Assembly: GCF_001273835.1 (NCBI RefSeq)
Contig: NZ_JHEI01000151.1
Span: forward strand, 16,522-80,521
Direction: 5' to 3'
Source of the DNA: Leucobacter celer subsp. astrifaciens
GTDB lineage: Bacteria; Actinomycetota; Actinomycetes; Actinomycetales; Microbacteriaceae
DNA: 64,000 nucleotides
Shown here: piece after piece, positions 26,313 to 34,625 of the stretch
How positions within the stretch are numbered: position 1 is the stretch's first letter
Layout of the letters: each line of letters opens with the position of its first letter
Translations under genes and position numbers: made by a program
The notes under the pieces: generated by a model
What the model was told of the DNA's origin: nothing
The model's input: only the letters and a program-made list of their open reading frames with translations
The model's database searches: none

Positions 26313-26696
26313 ATGCGCAGCGGAGTCTCCCGGCGCGGTGTGCTGGGCGGTATCGTCGGCATGCTCGGGATCGGGGCCGCGGCCTCGCTCGCGGGGTGCG
26401 CGCCGGGCAAGCCCGAAGTGGTGCCCTCCGACGACGACGTGAAGGCCGCGGTGACGGTGCGGGCGTTCGACAACGCGTACGATCCGCCCGAGGTGGAGGT
26501 CGCTCCCGGGCAGGCCGTGCGCTGGGTGTTCGAGGGGCCCGCGGAGCACGACGTCGTCGCCGACGACGGGAGCTTCGTGAGCGAGCTGGTGACGTCCGGC
26601 AGCTACACCCACCTCTTCACGGAGGAGGGTGACTACCCCTATCTCTGCTCGATCCACCCCGAGATGAAGGGCGTGGTGCGGGTCAAGGCGCTCTGA
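26313..26696 (+). CDS. Cupredoxin-domain lipoprotein (plastocyanin-like)
   Basis: Small exported copper protein of 127 residues. The N-terminus has the twin arginine SRRGVLGG, a hydrophobic core and the lipobox SLAGC, so export by Sec or Tat and lipidation are both possible. The mature part is one cupredoxin domain with likely type-1 copper ligands: His in GPAEHDVVADDG, then Cys, His and Met in YLCSIHPEMKG. It may carry electrons outside the membrane; its partner is unknown. It follows lpdA by 16 bp with GCGAGGAG as Shine-Dalgarno, so the two may share a transcript. Confidence 0.87.
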   Translation: MRSGVSRRGVLGGIVGMLGIGAAASLAGCAPGKPEVVPSDDDVKAAVTVRAFDNAYDPPEVEVAPGQAVRWVFEGPAEHDVVADDGSFVSELVTSGSYTHLFTEEGDYPYLCSIHPEMKGVVRVKAL

Positions 26697-26725
26697 TCCA
26701 CTGTCGAGGAATTCCCGAGCATCGC

Positions 26726-26785
26726 TTCGCGCGCCAGTAGGCGCTCCCCCACCTTCGGTTCGGTACCAACAACTGACGCCCGAAG
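26726..26785. repeat. Family B hairpin, copy 2 (degenerate)
   Basis: The left arm TTCGCGCGCCAGTAG and the right arm CAACTGACGCCCGAAG pair imperfectly. It lies just downstream of the cupredoxin gene, 33 bp before a cleaner copy. Confidence 0.7.
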
Positions 26786-26818
26786 ACGGGGTCCGGATCA
26801 GCTCTGGATCGCACACCT

Positions 26819-26877
26819 TTCGCGCGCCAGTAGTTGCTGCCTCGCGCGCGTTTTGGCGACAACTACTGACGCGCGAA
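26819..26877. repeat. Family B hairpin, copy 3 (between convergent genes)
   Basis: The left arm TTCGCGCGCCAGTAGTTG and the right arm CAACTACTGACGCGCGAA are complementary apart from one position. The copy sits in the 299-bp gap between the convergent cupredoxin and RNA methyltransferase genes, so it may serve both as terminator. Confidence 0.85.
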
Positions 26878-26930
26878 GATGTGGGAGGACCGCTTCGCGC
26901 GCTGTGGTGCGGACGGACTGCTGCGCCGCG

Positions 26931-26975
26931 GCGCTGTGGTGCGCGGCGCCGTGGTGCGTGGCGCCGTGGCGCTGG
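26931..26975. repeat. Imperfect 15-bp tandem repeat
   Basis: Three imperfect units of the form gcgc(t/c)gtggtgcg(c/t)g follow each other near the 3' end of the RNA methyltransferase gene. No function is evident. Confidence 0.6.
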
Positions 26976-26995
26976 AGATCCGCCCCGCCGAGGGA

Positions 26996-28333
26996 TCAGT
27001 CCCGCTGGAAGACCGCGAGCGACTCGAAGTGGTGGGTGTGCGGGAAGATGTCGAACGCGCGCAGGCCGGTGAGCTCGTAGCCGGCGTCGCGCAGAGTCTT
27101 CGTGTCTCGGGCGAGGGCGACGGGATCACAGGCCACGTAGACGACGTTGGCGGGGGAGAGCTCTACGAGCTGCCCCATGACGCCTCCGCCCGCACCTGAG
27201 CGCGGCGGATCCAGCACCACCGTGCCGCGACGCAAGCGATCCCGCACCGGGGCCGACGCCCGCAGCAGTTCCGCGAGGTGGCGATCGACCCGCGCGGTGA
27301 CCGCGAGCGCCCCCACCAGCTCCGAGAGGTTCTCGGCGGCGTCATCGGTTGCCCCGGCCTCGGCCTCGACGGTGGTCACCTTGATGCCCGGCCCGGCGGC
27401 CTCCGCCACCGCGGCGGCGAGCAGGCCGACTCCGCCGTACAGGTCGAGGTTGCCGGCCGCGGGGTCGAAGCGCCCGTCGTCGATGAGCTCGGCGACCGCG
27501 TCGCGCACGGCGGTGAACAGCACCGTCGGCGCCTCTCGGTGCACCTGCCAGAAGCCTCCGGCACGCACCAGGAAGCCGCGATCCTCGACCAGTTCCCGGA
27601 TCACGTCGTTCTCGCCCGCGCGCGTCTTCTCTCCCGGGAGTCCGAGCAGCATGCGCGGGTCGTCGGCCGCGGGGTCGATGAGATCGACGGTGGCCACGCC
27701 GGGCATGAGCTCGTCGAGCGGTGCGATCTGGTGGATGCCCTCGCTGGCGAGCGGTAGGGAGGTGACGGGGATCACGCGACGGCTGCGCGCCGCGTAGGGG
27801 CCGACAGCCCCCGTTTCGGGATCCACGTGCAGCCGCACGCGAGTGCGGTAGCCGAGGCCTCCGGTCTCGTCGTCGCCCGGTGCGGGTTCGACGAATTCGG
27901 CGAGGGCCTCGCCGAGATCCTCGTCGTCGGCCGCGGCGAACTCGACCCCGCCGAAGCGGCGCATCGCATCGGCGAGCACCTCTGCCTTCAGGCTGCGCTG
28001 GCGATCGAGGGCGATGTGCCCGAACTCGGCGCCGCCGGCCCGATCCTCGGGTGCGCGCTCGACGGCGGCCTCGGCCCAGACGTGGGGCTGCCGGTCGGCG
28101 GAGGCGTCGAGCACCTCGACCACCGTTGCGCGGGCGAACGACTTCTTCTTGGCGTCCGTGACGAGCGCGCGCACGCGCTCACCGGGGATCGCGTCGGCCA
28201 CGAACACCACGCGGCCGTCGTGGCGCGCGACGCTCACCCCTCCGTGGGCGATCCCGGTGACATCGAGTTCGATCGTCTCCCCGATCTCGAGCGGAGCGGG
28301 GGAGGAGGGTGCGCGTGATGACATGTCCCCCAT
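26996..28333 (-). CDS. TRAM-domain class I SAM-dependent RNA methyltransferase (TrmA/RlmD family)
   Basis: RNA uracil-C5 methyltransferase-like enzyme of 445 residues. An N-terminal TRAM domain (IELDVTGIAHGGVSVARHDG) would bind RNA. The Rossmann-type methyltransferase domain has NLDLYGGVGLLAAAVAEAAG for S-adenosylmethionine, VVLDPPRSGAGGG, the catalytic Cys in VVYVACDPVALARD, and the C-terminal general base in HTHHFESLAVFQRD. The iron-sulfur Cys cluster of RlmD is not obvious. The target (tRNA U54 or a 23S rRNA U) is not decided. The ATG at 28324 is an alternative start. Confidence 0.86.
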   Translation of the reverse strand: MGDMSSRAPSSPAPLEIGETIELDVTGIAHGGVSVARHDGRVVFVADAIPGERVRALVTDAKKKSFARATVVEVLDASADRQPHVWAEAAVERAPEDRAGGAEFGHIALDRQRSLKAEVLADAMRRFGGVEFAAADDEDLGEALAEFVEPAPGDDETGGLGYRTRVRLHVDPETGAVGPYAARSRRVIPVTSLPLASEGIHQIAPLDELMPGVATVDLIDPAADDPRMLLGLPGEKTRAGENDVIRELVEDRGFLVRAGGFWQVHREAPTVLFTAVRDAVAELIDDGRFDPAAGNLDLYGGVGLLAAAVAEAAGPGIKVTTVEAEAGATDDAAENLSELVGALAVTARVDRHLAELLRASAPVRDRLRRGTVVLDPPRSGAGGGVMGQLVELSPANVVYVACDPVALARDTKTLRDAGYELTGLRAFDIFPHTHHFESLAVFQRD

Positions 28334-28355
28334 TCTCCCATCACGCGCACGGCTC

Positions 28356-28625
28356 CTAGGCGTCGCGGCGACTGCGCCCCACGATGAGGCCGTAGATCAG
28401 CAGCACGACGATGGATCCGCCGATGGCGAGCAACCAGGTCTCGAGCGAGAAGAACGCGCCCAGATCGGCGCCGAAGAGCATCGAGCCCAGCCAGCCGCCC
28501 ACAACGGCCCCGACCACACCCAGGACCAGTGTGGCGATCCAGCCGCCGCCCTGTCGGCCGGGCAGAATCGCCTTCGCGATGGCGCCGGCGATGAGACCGA
28601 GAATCAGAAATGCGAGGATGCCCAT
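28356..28625 (-). CDS. GlsB/YeaQ/YmgE family stress-response membrane protein
   Basis: Small integral membrane protein of 89 residues with three hydrophobic segments. The family signature is clear: LILGLIAGAIAKAILPG, then GGGWIATLVLGVVGAVVGGWLG, and a last helix ending GRSRRDA. Family members are induced by stress; the older name 'transglycosylase-associated' is misleading. AAGGAG precedes the ATG by about 6 nt. It lies just upstream of the RNA methyltransferase on the same strand (22 bp), so the two may be cotranscribed. Confidence 0.9.
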   Translation of the reverse strand: MGILAFLILGLIAGAIAKAILPGRQGGGWIATLVLGVVGAVVGGWLGSMLFGADLGAFFSLETWLLAIGGSIVVLLIYGLIVGRSRRDA

Positions 28626-28749
28626 GAGAACTCCTTACCTTCGGGGACGGAAGATCCGCCCTTCTCGCCCTAACGGTACGGCGCGTCGACCGAGAGGGGT
28701 AAGGGGCTTGCGAGCGCGGCTCCGCGAGGTGTAGAGAGCGGAACCCCGA

Positions 28750-29049
28750 TCAGCGCTGTTCCGGGTCGGGCGGTTCCGGCAGCAGACGCAGCCCCGTGGA
28801 GGCATTCGCCGCAGTGGTGAGCTCCTCGACCCAGGCGCGATTGAGGTTCGGCGTGTCGGCGCTCTCGAACTCGAACTGCATCGGAATGGAGGGCTGCAGC
28901 CAGATGCTGCGCTGGATGCCGGCGTCGTCCCAGGTGAACAGCAGGCTCTCCTGCTGCAGCAGCTTCGTCATGATGACGGTGCGCAGGTGCGTGAGCGCGC
29001 GGTCGTCGAAGCGGAAGATCTGCGACGGGCCATAGTGCAGGTATCCCAC
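28750..29049 (-). CDS. Small conserved protein, DUF7882-like (paralogue 1)
   Basis: A 99-residue cytosolic protein. It has the order GYLHYG, FDDRALTHLRTVIMTKLLQQ, ESLLFTW, a Trp-rich strand SIWLQPSIPMQFEFES and LNRAWVEELTTAANASTGL. I recognise this layout from a family confined, as far as I know, to Microbacteriaceae, which databases sometimes mislabel as ATP-dependent DNA ligase. No ligase motif is present. The start codon is GTG with GAGGAGG upstream. A related gene lies 39 bp upstream on the same strand. Confidence 0.7.
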   Translation of the reverse strand: MGYLHYGPSQIFRFDDRALTHLRTVIMTKLLQQESLLFTWDDAGIQRSIWLQPSIPMQFEFESADTPNLNRAWVEELTTAANASTGLRLLPEPPDPEQR

Positions 29050-29088
29050 GGGATGCCTCCTCAGGGTGCGTGGACGATGGTGATCTGA

Positions 29089-29418
29089 TCAGCCCGCGGA
29101 GTGCTGCGCCGCGTAGGCCTCGGCTTCCTTCTCCGTGATGAGGATCAGGCCGCGCGGGGTGTGCGAGAGTTCGCCGAGCACCTCGATCCAGGTTTCGTTG
29201 AGCTCGGGGGCCCGGCTGCCCGAGAACCGGAAGATGAGCGGGATCGAGGGCGAGAGCCAGAGCGAGACGCGCCCGCTGCCGCGCTCCACCGGGTTGGTCC
29301 AACTCAGGAAGAAGCTCTCCTGGCGACGCAGTTTCATGCCGATCGCCACCTTGAGGTGCGCCAGTGCGCGATCCTCGACCGGATATTCGACCGACGCTGC
29401 GTAGACGAGATGCCCCAT
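29089..29418 (-). CDS. Small conserved protein, DUF7882-like (paralogue 2)
   Basis: A 109-residue protein related along its whole length to the one encoded just downstream: GHLVYA, VEDRALAHLKVAIGMKLRRQ, ESFFLSW, SLWLSPSIPLIFRFSG and LNETWIEVLGELSHTPRGL. The longer open frame up to 29622 is rejected because homology begins at the ATG at 29418. GAGGGG upstream may serve as a Shine-Dalgarno. The two paralogues are probably one transcription unit. The function is unknown. Confidence 0.7.
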   Translation of the reverse strand: MGHLVYAASVEYPVEDRALAHLKVAIGMKLRRQESFFLSWTNPVERGSGRVSLWLSPSIPLIFRFSGSRAPELNETWIEVLGELSHTPRGLILITEKEAEAYAAQHSAG

Positions 29419-29643
29419 CCCCTCATCATCCCACCCGGCCAGGCCCAGCGCCAGACCCGACGGGGTGGGATCGGCGGCGGAGCCGCTCTTTCCGCGAGGA
29501 ACGCTGTATATGCAGCGGTCCATACCACATATGGAGCAAATCGAGAATTTTCCCCATTCGTAACATGGACTGGCTAGGATCCTGAACTGTGTAGTGAATT
29601 CGCTGCACGCTTCGATTTTCAATGGGGAGATGAGAACTCACGT

Positions 29644-32600
29644 ATGAGTACACGCAAACTATTAGCGGGGGTATGCGGCGCAGCCGTCATACTATCCTCG
29701 TTCTCGTTTGTCTCAGCGGCCAACGCCGTTGAGGATCGAGACGCGAAGGAAGCAACACTGGTCGCGCCGCTCACCTCGGGCATGGCGCAGCTCAAGAACG
29801 GTGCCGCAACACAGGCTGGTGAAGCTGAAGAGATCGTCAAGGGTCTGCAGCTCCCGAAGTCGTTCCCGTTCCAGCCGAAGCTCGACTACTTCCGCGACAA
29901 CCCGACGGGTCCGAACGGCGAGCCGAACCACGCGACGGCGCAGCCCAAGCTCCTCTCGCACCCTGATATCGCGCCCAAGCTGACCGAGCTCATGAACAAG
30001 TCGGATCGAGTATCCGCGCAGGTCATCGGCCAGTCGACGCAGGGCCGCGACCTCTACCTCGTCACCGTCACCGCTCCCGAGAGCGAAACGCAGACGAAGC
30101 AGCAGGCCGACTGGCGGGACAAGATCCGCAACAACCCTGCGGCCGCGGCGAAGGATGAGCAGCTGCTCAGCGGCTACAAGACCCCGATCTGGATCAGCAA
30201 CAACATCCACGGCAACGAGTGGGAGGGTACTGACGCCGCGTTGCAGTACATCGAGCACCTGGCGACCGCGCCCATGAGCGAGGTCGGGTCGATCCTGCGC
30301 AACAACCGCGTGTACTTCTCCCCGTCGCTGAACCCCGACGGGCGCACCAACGCGACCCGCGCAACCGCGCTGGGACTCGATCCCAACCGCGACATGGTGA
30401 CGCTGCAGACGCCCGAGGCGGCCTCGTTCGTGCAGTCCACCGACGCGCTGCAGCCCGTGTACGCAGCAGACTTCCACGGCTACACGAGCGTGCTGCAGAT
30501 GGAGCCGACCGGCCCGCCGCACGGCTCGAACTACGAGTACGACCTCTACATTCCGCACAACTACGCGCTCGCGCTCGAGGTTGAGAAGCACGTCACGGCG
30601 AAGCGGATCGAAGGCAACACGTACTTCAGCGAGCCGGGGCCGTCGGGCCGTGTCGTCACGACCCCCACCGACTACATCAAGATCCCGTACCGCGACACGC
30701 CCTCGGGCTGGGATGACTTCCCGCCCATCTTCACCGCGCAGTACGCCGCGTTCTACGGTGCCATCACCGCAACCGTCGAGCTGCCCCTCGGACGTACCGG
30801 CTCGCTCATGACCGAGCCGCGCGCCAAGGTCAACACCGAGGTCGCGTACGAGACCATGGTTGCGATCGTCGACTACATCAACCAGCCGAAGGTGGGGCGC
30901 GACCTGCTGCTCAACCAGATCGAGACCTTCCGCCGCGGTGTCGCGGGCGAGCCGAAGACCGCGCTCACCACGGAGAACATCGCGGATGTCCCGGGTCCCG
31001 ACCAGTGGAAGGCCGAGTGGGATGCGGCGGATGACCAGGAAGCCATCGTGCTGCCTCGCGCCTACGTGATTCCCGTGGGCGAGGGTCAGCGCTCCGCCAG
31101 CGATGCGAACCGGCTCGTCCAGCGACTCATCGACATCGGCGTGCAGGTGAGCCAGCTCACCGCCGACACGGTGGTCGACGGAGTGACGTACCCGGCAGGC
31201 TCGTACATGATCGATATGCACCAGCCGCTGCGCGGTCTCGCGAACGCGCTGCTCGACCTCGGCGAGGACATCTCGAACAAGCTCCCGTCGATGTACGACA
31301 TCTCCGCATGGAGCCTCGGCTACGTGTGGGGTGCGACCGTCGACAAGGTGGGTCTCGTGACCGATCCCGCTATCGGAACCGCGAAGCGCATCTCGAAGGT
31401 GACGCCGAACTTCACCGCTCCCAAGGCGGGCGAGTACGTCAACTTCGATCTTGCGGGCGTCAACGACTACCGTGCTGTGAACGCGCTGCTCGATGCGGGT
31501 GTCAAGGTCACGATGATCGAGGACGGCTCGGCTGTCGTCGCCGCCGCCGATGCTGCTGCGGTCGCGCAGGCGGCTCAGGAGTTCGACGTCAAGGTCGAGG
31601 CGGCTTCGGCCGAGGACCTCGCAGCGTTGAAGGCGGACACCGCGAAGGGTCTGAAGAACCTGAAGATCGCCTACGTCGGCAACCAGGACGACCGTCTCTC
31701 GCTGACCGAGCTCGGCTTCGACGACCTGGTGCAGGTCACCGCGGCGCAGCTCACCTCGGATACGGCGCTGCTCGACGATGTCGACGTGCTGTGGATCGGT
31801 AGCGCGCTCACCTTCAACGGCTCGCAGGCCGCGGGTCGCGCCGCTGTCGAGGCGTTCCTCGCAGACGGCGGAGCGCTGCTCGGCCGAGGCGCCGCTGGCT
31901 TCAACGCGGCGAGCTCGTTCGGGCTCGTGAGCGGAACCGCGGTCGCCGGTAACAACAGCGGCAACGGTGTTGTCGCGGTCGATACCCCTGAAGGATCGCT
32001 GCTCGCGCCGTATGCGCAGGACGCGTCGTTCATCTACCCGGCAGTGTCGTTCACGAACCTCGGTGAGGGAACGAAGGCTGAGCAGACGTACGCCGCAGGC
32101 AACCCGCTGCTCGCCGGCCACTGGCGCTCGACCAACGCGACCAACGGTCCGGAGGTCGCCGGTGGGCAGGCTTCGGTGATCTCGGGTGAGGCCGCGTCTG
32201 GCGCCAAGGCAGTCGTGTACGGGACCTCGGTGTTCTTCCGCACGCACCCGAAGGGTGGCATGAGCGAGGCTGCTCGTGGCATCTTCTGGGCCGCGCCCGC
32301 GGGTGAGCTCGTGGCCCCCGCGCCCGATCCCGAGCCGAAGCCCGAGGAGCCGAAGCCCGAGCCCGGCGCGGTGTTCATCGATGTCCCGAAGAGCCACAAG
32401 TTCTACAAGGAGATCGCGTGGATGGCCGAGAAGAAGATCTCGACCGGTGTGAAGACCCCCCAGGGGCTCGCATACCAGCCGAAGGCTTCGACGACGCGTG
32501 AGGCGATGTCGGCGTTCCTCTTCCGTGCATACGAGAAGGCGCCGCAGAACTACAAGCCGCTCGCGAAGAGCCCGTTCATCGACGTTCCGACGAACCACAA

Positions 32601-32937
32601 GTTCTACAAGGAGATCTCGTGGATGTACGAGAAGAAGATCTCGACCGGTGTGAAGACCCCCCAGGGGCTCGCATACCAGCCGAAGGCTTCGACGACGCGT
32701 GAGGCGATGTCGGCGTTCCTCTTCCGTGCTGCAGAGGTGAAGGGCTACAACGCTCCGACCACCTCGAAGTTCGTCGATATGAAGCCGAGCGACAAGTTCT
32801 ACAAGGAAATCTCGTGGATGGCCGATAACAAGATTTCGACCGGTGTGAAGACCCCCCAGGGGCTCGCATACCAGCCGAAGGCTTCGACGACGCGTGAAGC
32901 GATGTCTGCGTTCCTCTACCGAGGTGTAGCTGGGTAA
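29644..32937 (+). CDS. Secreted M14-family zinc carboxypeptidase with C-terminal SLH-like repeats
   Basis: Exported metallopeptidase of 1097 residues. The signal peptide (TRKLLAGVCGAAVILSSFSF) ends near SAANA. The M14 domain spans about residues 80-420: zinc ligands His189 and Glu192 in NNIHGNEWEG, substrate-binding NPDGR, LDPNRDM, third ligand His278 in DFHGY, and the catalytic Glu379 in TVELPLGRTG. A middle region resembles the glutamine amidotransferase-like domain often following such M14 domains. Three C-terminal repeats (from about residue 910) of FxDVPxxHKFYKEIxWM with REAMSAFLFR are SLH-like and could hold the enzyme at the cell surface. Its DNA looks less GC-rich than its neighbours. 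Confidence 0.87.
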   Translation: MSTRKLLAGVCGAAVILSSFSFVSAANAVEDRDAKEATLVAPLTSGMAQLKNGAATQAGEAEEIVKGLQLPKSFPFQPKLDYFRDNPTGPNGEPNHATAQPKLLSHPDIAPKLTELMNKSDRVSAQVIGQSTQGRDLYLVTVTAPESETQTKQQADWRDKIRNNPAAAAKDEQLLSGYKTPIWISNNIHGNEWEGTDAALQYIEHLATAPMSEVGSILRNNRVYFSPSLNPDGRTNATRATALGLDPNRDMVTLQTPEAASFVQSTDALQPVYAADFHGYTSVLQMEPTGPPHGSNYEYDLYIPHNYALALEVEKHVTAKRIEGNTYFSEPGPSGRVVTTPTDYIKIPYRDTPSGWDDFPPIFTAQYAAFYGAITATVELPLGRTGSLMTEPRAKVNTEVAYETMVAIVDYINQPKVGRDLLLNQIETFRRGVAGEPKTALTTENIADVPGPDQWKAEWDAADDQEAIVLPRAYVIPVGEGQRSASDANRLVQRLIDIGVQVSQLTADTVVDGVTYPAGSYMIDMHQPLRGLANALLDLGEDISNKLPSMYDISAWSLGYVWGATVDKVGLVTDPAIGTAKRISKVTPNFTAPKAGEYVNFDLAGVNDYRAVNALLDAGVKVTMIEDGSAVVAAADAAAVAQAAQEFDVKVEAASAEDLAALKADTAKGLKNLKIAYVGNQDDRLSLTELGFDDLVQVTAAQLTSDTALLDDVDVLWIGSALTFNGSQAAGRAAVEAFLADGGALLGRGAAGFNAASSFGLVSGTAVAGNNSGNGVVAVDTPEGSLLAPYAQDASFIYPAVSFTNLGEGTKAEQTYAAGNPLLAGHWRSTNATNGPEVAGGQASVISGEAASGAKAVVYGTSVFFRTHPKGGMSEAARGIFWAAPAGELVAPAPDPEPKPEEPKPEPGAVFIDVPKSHKFYKEIAWMAEKKISTGVKTPQGLAYQPKASTTREAMSAFLFRAYEKAPQNYKPLAKSPFIDVPTNHKFYKEISWMYEKKISTGVKTPQGLAYQPKASTTREAMSAFLFRAAEVKGYNAPTTSKFVDMKPSDKFYKEISWMADNKISTGVKTPQGLAYQPKASTTREAMSAFLYRGVAG
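32370..32934 (+). repeat. Three near-identical SLH-like repeats within the M14 gene
   Basis: Units begin near 32370, 32572 and 32770. In each, the stretch from aagttctacaag to the REAMSAFL codons is almost identical at DNA level: copies 1 and 2 share over 100 bp without change after the kkisTGVKTP codons. The linkers between units differ. This points to recent duplication or gene conversion. Confidence 0.88.
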
Positions 32938-32957
32938 CTAGCAGCTGACGCAGTAGC

Positions 32958-32993
32958 AGCAGCCCGGTCTCCGCATTGCGGGGCCGGGCTGCT
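32958..32993 (+). terminator. Terminator of the M14 peptidase gene
   Basis: The arms AGCAGCCCGG (32958-32967) and CCGGGCTGCT (32984-32993) pair over 10 bp, with a 16-nt loop that can partly pair itself. The hairpin starts 20 bp after the stop codon. Confidence 0.75.
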
Positions 32994-33108
32994 CTGCTGT
33001 CGCCCGGCTTGTCTGCTGGCGTGCGCCTCCGGAGAGCTCCGTTCGCTCTTCGCTCTTCGCGACGAGCGTGAGCGGTCGATCCTCTCCCGGGCCCATCGAC
33101 GCGACCTC

Positions 33109-33120
33109 TAAGCTGGGCGC
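33109..33120 (+). promoter_or_regulatory. Candidate leaderless promoter of the Maf gene
   Basis: TAAGCT (33109-33114) lies 6 nt before the ATG at 33121, identical in hexamer and spacing to the element before the gene at 24328. Confidence 0.45.
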
Positions 33121-33756
33121 ATGCGTCTGTACCTCGCCTCGACCTCTCCCGCCCGACTCTCCGTGCTGCGCGGTGCCGGCATCGAGCCGATCTGCTTCTC
33201 GCCGGAGGTCGATGAGGGCGCGGAGGTCGCCGCGCGTGAGGCCGAGCTGGGCCGGGCGCTCACGGCGCCCGAGCTCACCGAGTACCTCGGGCGGCTCAAG
33301 GCCGAGGATGTCGTGCGACGGCACGGGTCGGAGATCGACGGGCTCGTGCTCGGCGGCGACTCGATGTTCCTGCTCGATGGCGAGATCCTGGGCAAGCCGC
33401 ACCTGCCCGAGGTGGCGCTCGACCGCGCCAAGCGGCATCGCGGGACCACCGGTGCGTTGCACTCGGGGCACTGGCTCATCGATCACACGGGCGGCGAGGT
33501 GCGCGGGGCGGCGGGATCCGTGGACACGGCGCTGGTGACGCTCGCGGCCGACCTCGCCGATGCGGAACTCGCGGCCTACGTCGCCACGGGGGAGCCGCTC
33601 GAACTCGCCGGCGGTTTCGCGATCGACGGTCTCGCGGGTGCGTTCATCGAGCGGATCGAGGGGGCTCCCAGCTGCGTGATCGGTCTCTCGCTGCCGGCGC
33701 TGCGGCGGCTGGTGATCGAGCTCGGTCACGACTACCCGAGCCTCTGGAATCGGTGA
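33121..33756 (+). CDS. maf: Maf-family nucleoside triphosphate pyrophosphatase
   Basis: House-cleaning enzyme of 211 residues that hydrolyses non-canonical or modified NTPs to NMP and pyrophosphate (family knowledge). The N-terminal motif YLASTSPARLSVLRGAGIEP matches the Maf phosphate-binding loop. The next conserved acidic motif is VDEGAEVAARE, then LVLGGDSMFLLDGEILGKP, and the late motif GGFAIDGLAGAFIERIEGAPSCVIGLSLP. Substrate subtype (dTTP/UTP or m7GTP) is not assigned. A leaderless signature supports the start. Confidence 0.88.
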   Translation: MRLYLASTSPARLSVLRGAGIEPICFSPEVDEGAEVAAREAELGRALTAPELTEYLGRLKAEDVVRRHGSEIDGLVLGGDSMFLLDGEILGKPHLPEVALDRAKRHRGTTGALHSGHWLIDHTGGEVRGAAGSVDTALVTLAADLADAELAAYVATGEPLELAGGFAIDGLAGAFIERIEGAPSCVIGLSLPALRRLVIELGHDYPSLWNR

Positions 33757-33797
33757 TCGGGTGCTTCTCGGCTCTCGTTCGAGAGCGGCGATGCTAG

Positions 33798-33818
33798 GTA
33801 TATACTGAGCGTATATAC
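33798..33818. promoter_or_regulatory. Tandem-palindrome operator and -10 of the vapBC operon
   Basis: The 8-bp palindrome GTATATAC occurs twice (33798-33805 and 33811-33818), separated by 5 bp. TATACT within the first copy fits a -10 hexamer. Binding of a VapB-VapC complex here would block its own promoter, the usual autoregulation of such operons. The ATG of the antitoxin follows 14 bp later, with GAGGAAG as Shine-Dalgarno. Confidence 0.65.
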
Positions 33819-33832
33819 GCGAGGAAGTCGCC

Positions 33833-34069
33833 ATGACCGAGACGAATATCTTCTACACGAACAAGACGCAGGCGGTGCGTCTGCCCCGCGCTGTGGCGTT
33901 TCCCGAGCGCGTTGAACGGGTGGAGATCAGAGTCGTGGGCGATAGCCGGGTGATCTCACCCGTCGGCGGCGATTGGGCCTACTGGCTTGAGCAGGGGACG
34001 CGGGTCACCGGCGATTTCTGCGCTGATCGGGATCAGCCGCCCATGCAGCACCGCAACTGGGATGTGTGA
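33833..34069 (+). CDS. vapB: VapB-type antitoxin
   Basis: Antitoxin of 78 residues. The N-terminus NIFYTNKTQAVRLPRAVAFP is the AbrB-like swapped-hairpin DNA-binding domain of VapB/MazE-class proteins. The C-terminal part (WAYWLEQGTRVTGDF and the tail to NWDV) should wrap and inhibit the toxin. Its stop codon overlaps the toxin ATG by one base (TGATG), so translation is coupled. A tandem palindrome lies at the promoter. Confidence 0.85.
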   Translation: MTETNIFYTNKTQAVRLPRAVAFPERVERVEIRVVGDSRVISPVGGDWAYWLEQGTRVTGDFCADRDQPPMQHRNWDV

Positions 34070-34473
34070 TGCTCAGATATCTCCTCGACACGGACACCGC
34101 GATTGCGGCTATCCGGCGCCGGTCAGGAGTCGATTTCGCGCGCTTCTCAGAGCACGCAGGGACACTGGCGATCTCGTCGATTTCGGTGTGCGAGTTGCAG
34201 TTCGGCGCGGAGCGTTCGGCGGATCCCGGGCGCAATAGGCACGCGCTCGAGGAATTCTTCTCCTTGTTGAGAGTGCTCGACTTCGATGCCGATGCCGGCG
34301 CGCACGCAGCCGAGATTCGGGCGCAACTCGCCTCGACTGGCACGCCGATCGGGCCGTACGACACCCTGATTGCAGGGGCGGCCCGTTCCCGCGGCCTGAT
34401 CGTAGTGACCGGCAACACTCGCGGGTTCGGGCGGGCCGACGGACTCCGCGTGGTCGATTGGATGCGCGGGTAG
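34069..34473 (+). CDS. vapC: VapC-type PIN-domain ribonuclease toxin
   Basis: PIN-domain toxin of 134 residues expected to cleave RNA. Acidic active-site residues are visible: Asp in YLLDTDTAIAA, Glu in ISSISVCELQFGAE, Asp in IGPYDTLIAGAARSRG, and the last motif VVTGNTRGFGRADGLRVVDW. The full set is present, so the toxin appears intact. The start is the ATG that overlaps the antitoxin stop. A 10-bp hairpin closes the operon about 125 bp downstream. Confidence 0.88.
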   Translation: MLRYLLDTDTAIAAIRRRSGVDFARFSEHAGTLAISSISVCELQFGAERSADPGRNRHALEEFFSLLRVLDFDADAGAHAAEIRAQLASTGTPIGPYDTLIAGAARSRGLIVVTGNTRGFGRADGLRVVDWMRG

Positions 34474-34596
34474 ACGAGACCGTGCGGTCCAGGGGCGGGT
34501 GCTCCGCTCGGGGGAACCCGGCGGAATGAGCCGCCGCGGCGGTGCAGGATGCGGCACTGCAGGAAACGGCACCGTGGGAGAGCGGCGCGCGTCGAT

Positions 34597-34622
34597 GGGG
34601 GCGCACCGGTGGGGTGCGCCCC
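34597..34622. terminator. Hairpin between vapC and the convergent PucR gene
   Basis: The arms GGGGCGCACC (34597-34606) and GGTGCGCCCC (34613-34622) pair perfectly over 10 bp with a 6-nt loop. The hairpin ends 3 bp before the PucR stop codon and may end both transcripts. Confidence 0.7.
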
Positions 34623-34625
34623 TGA

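Noticed and set aside
28750..29049. ATP-dependent DNA ligase, a label sometimes given to this small family
   Set aside because: Only 99 residues, with no nucleotidyltransferase motif (KxDG) or OB fold evident.
29419..29622. N-terminal extension of the second DUF7882-like gene, including CSICGMDRC
   Set aside because: The paralogue starts at the equivalent of 29418, and the extension enters the M14 upstream region.
29713..32598. A 961-codon open frame antisense to the M14 peptidase
   Set aside because: Arg/Val/Leu-rich shadow of a gene with clear active-site motifs.
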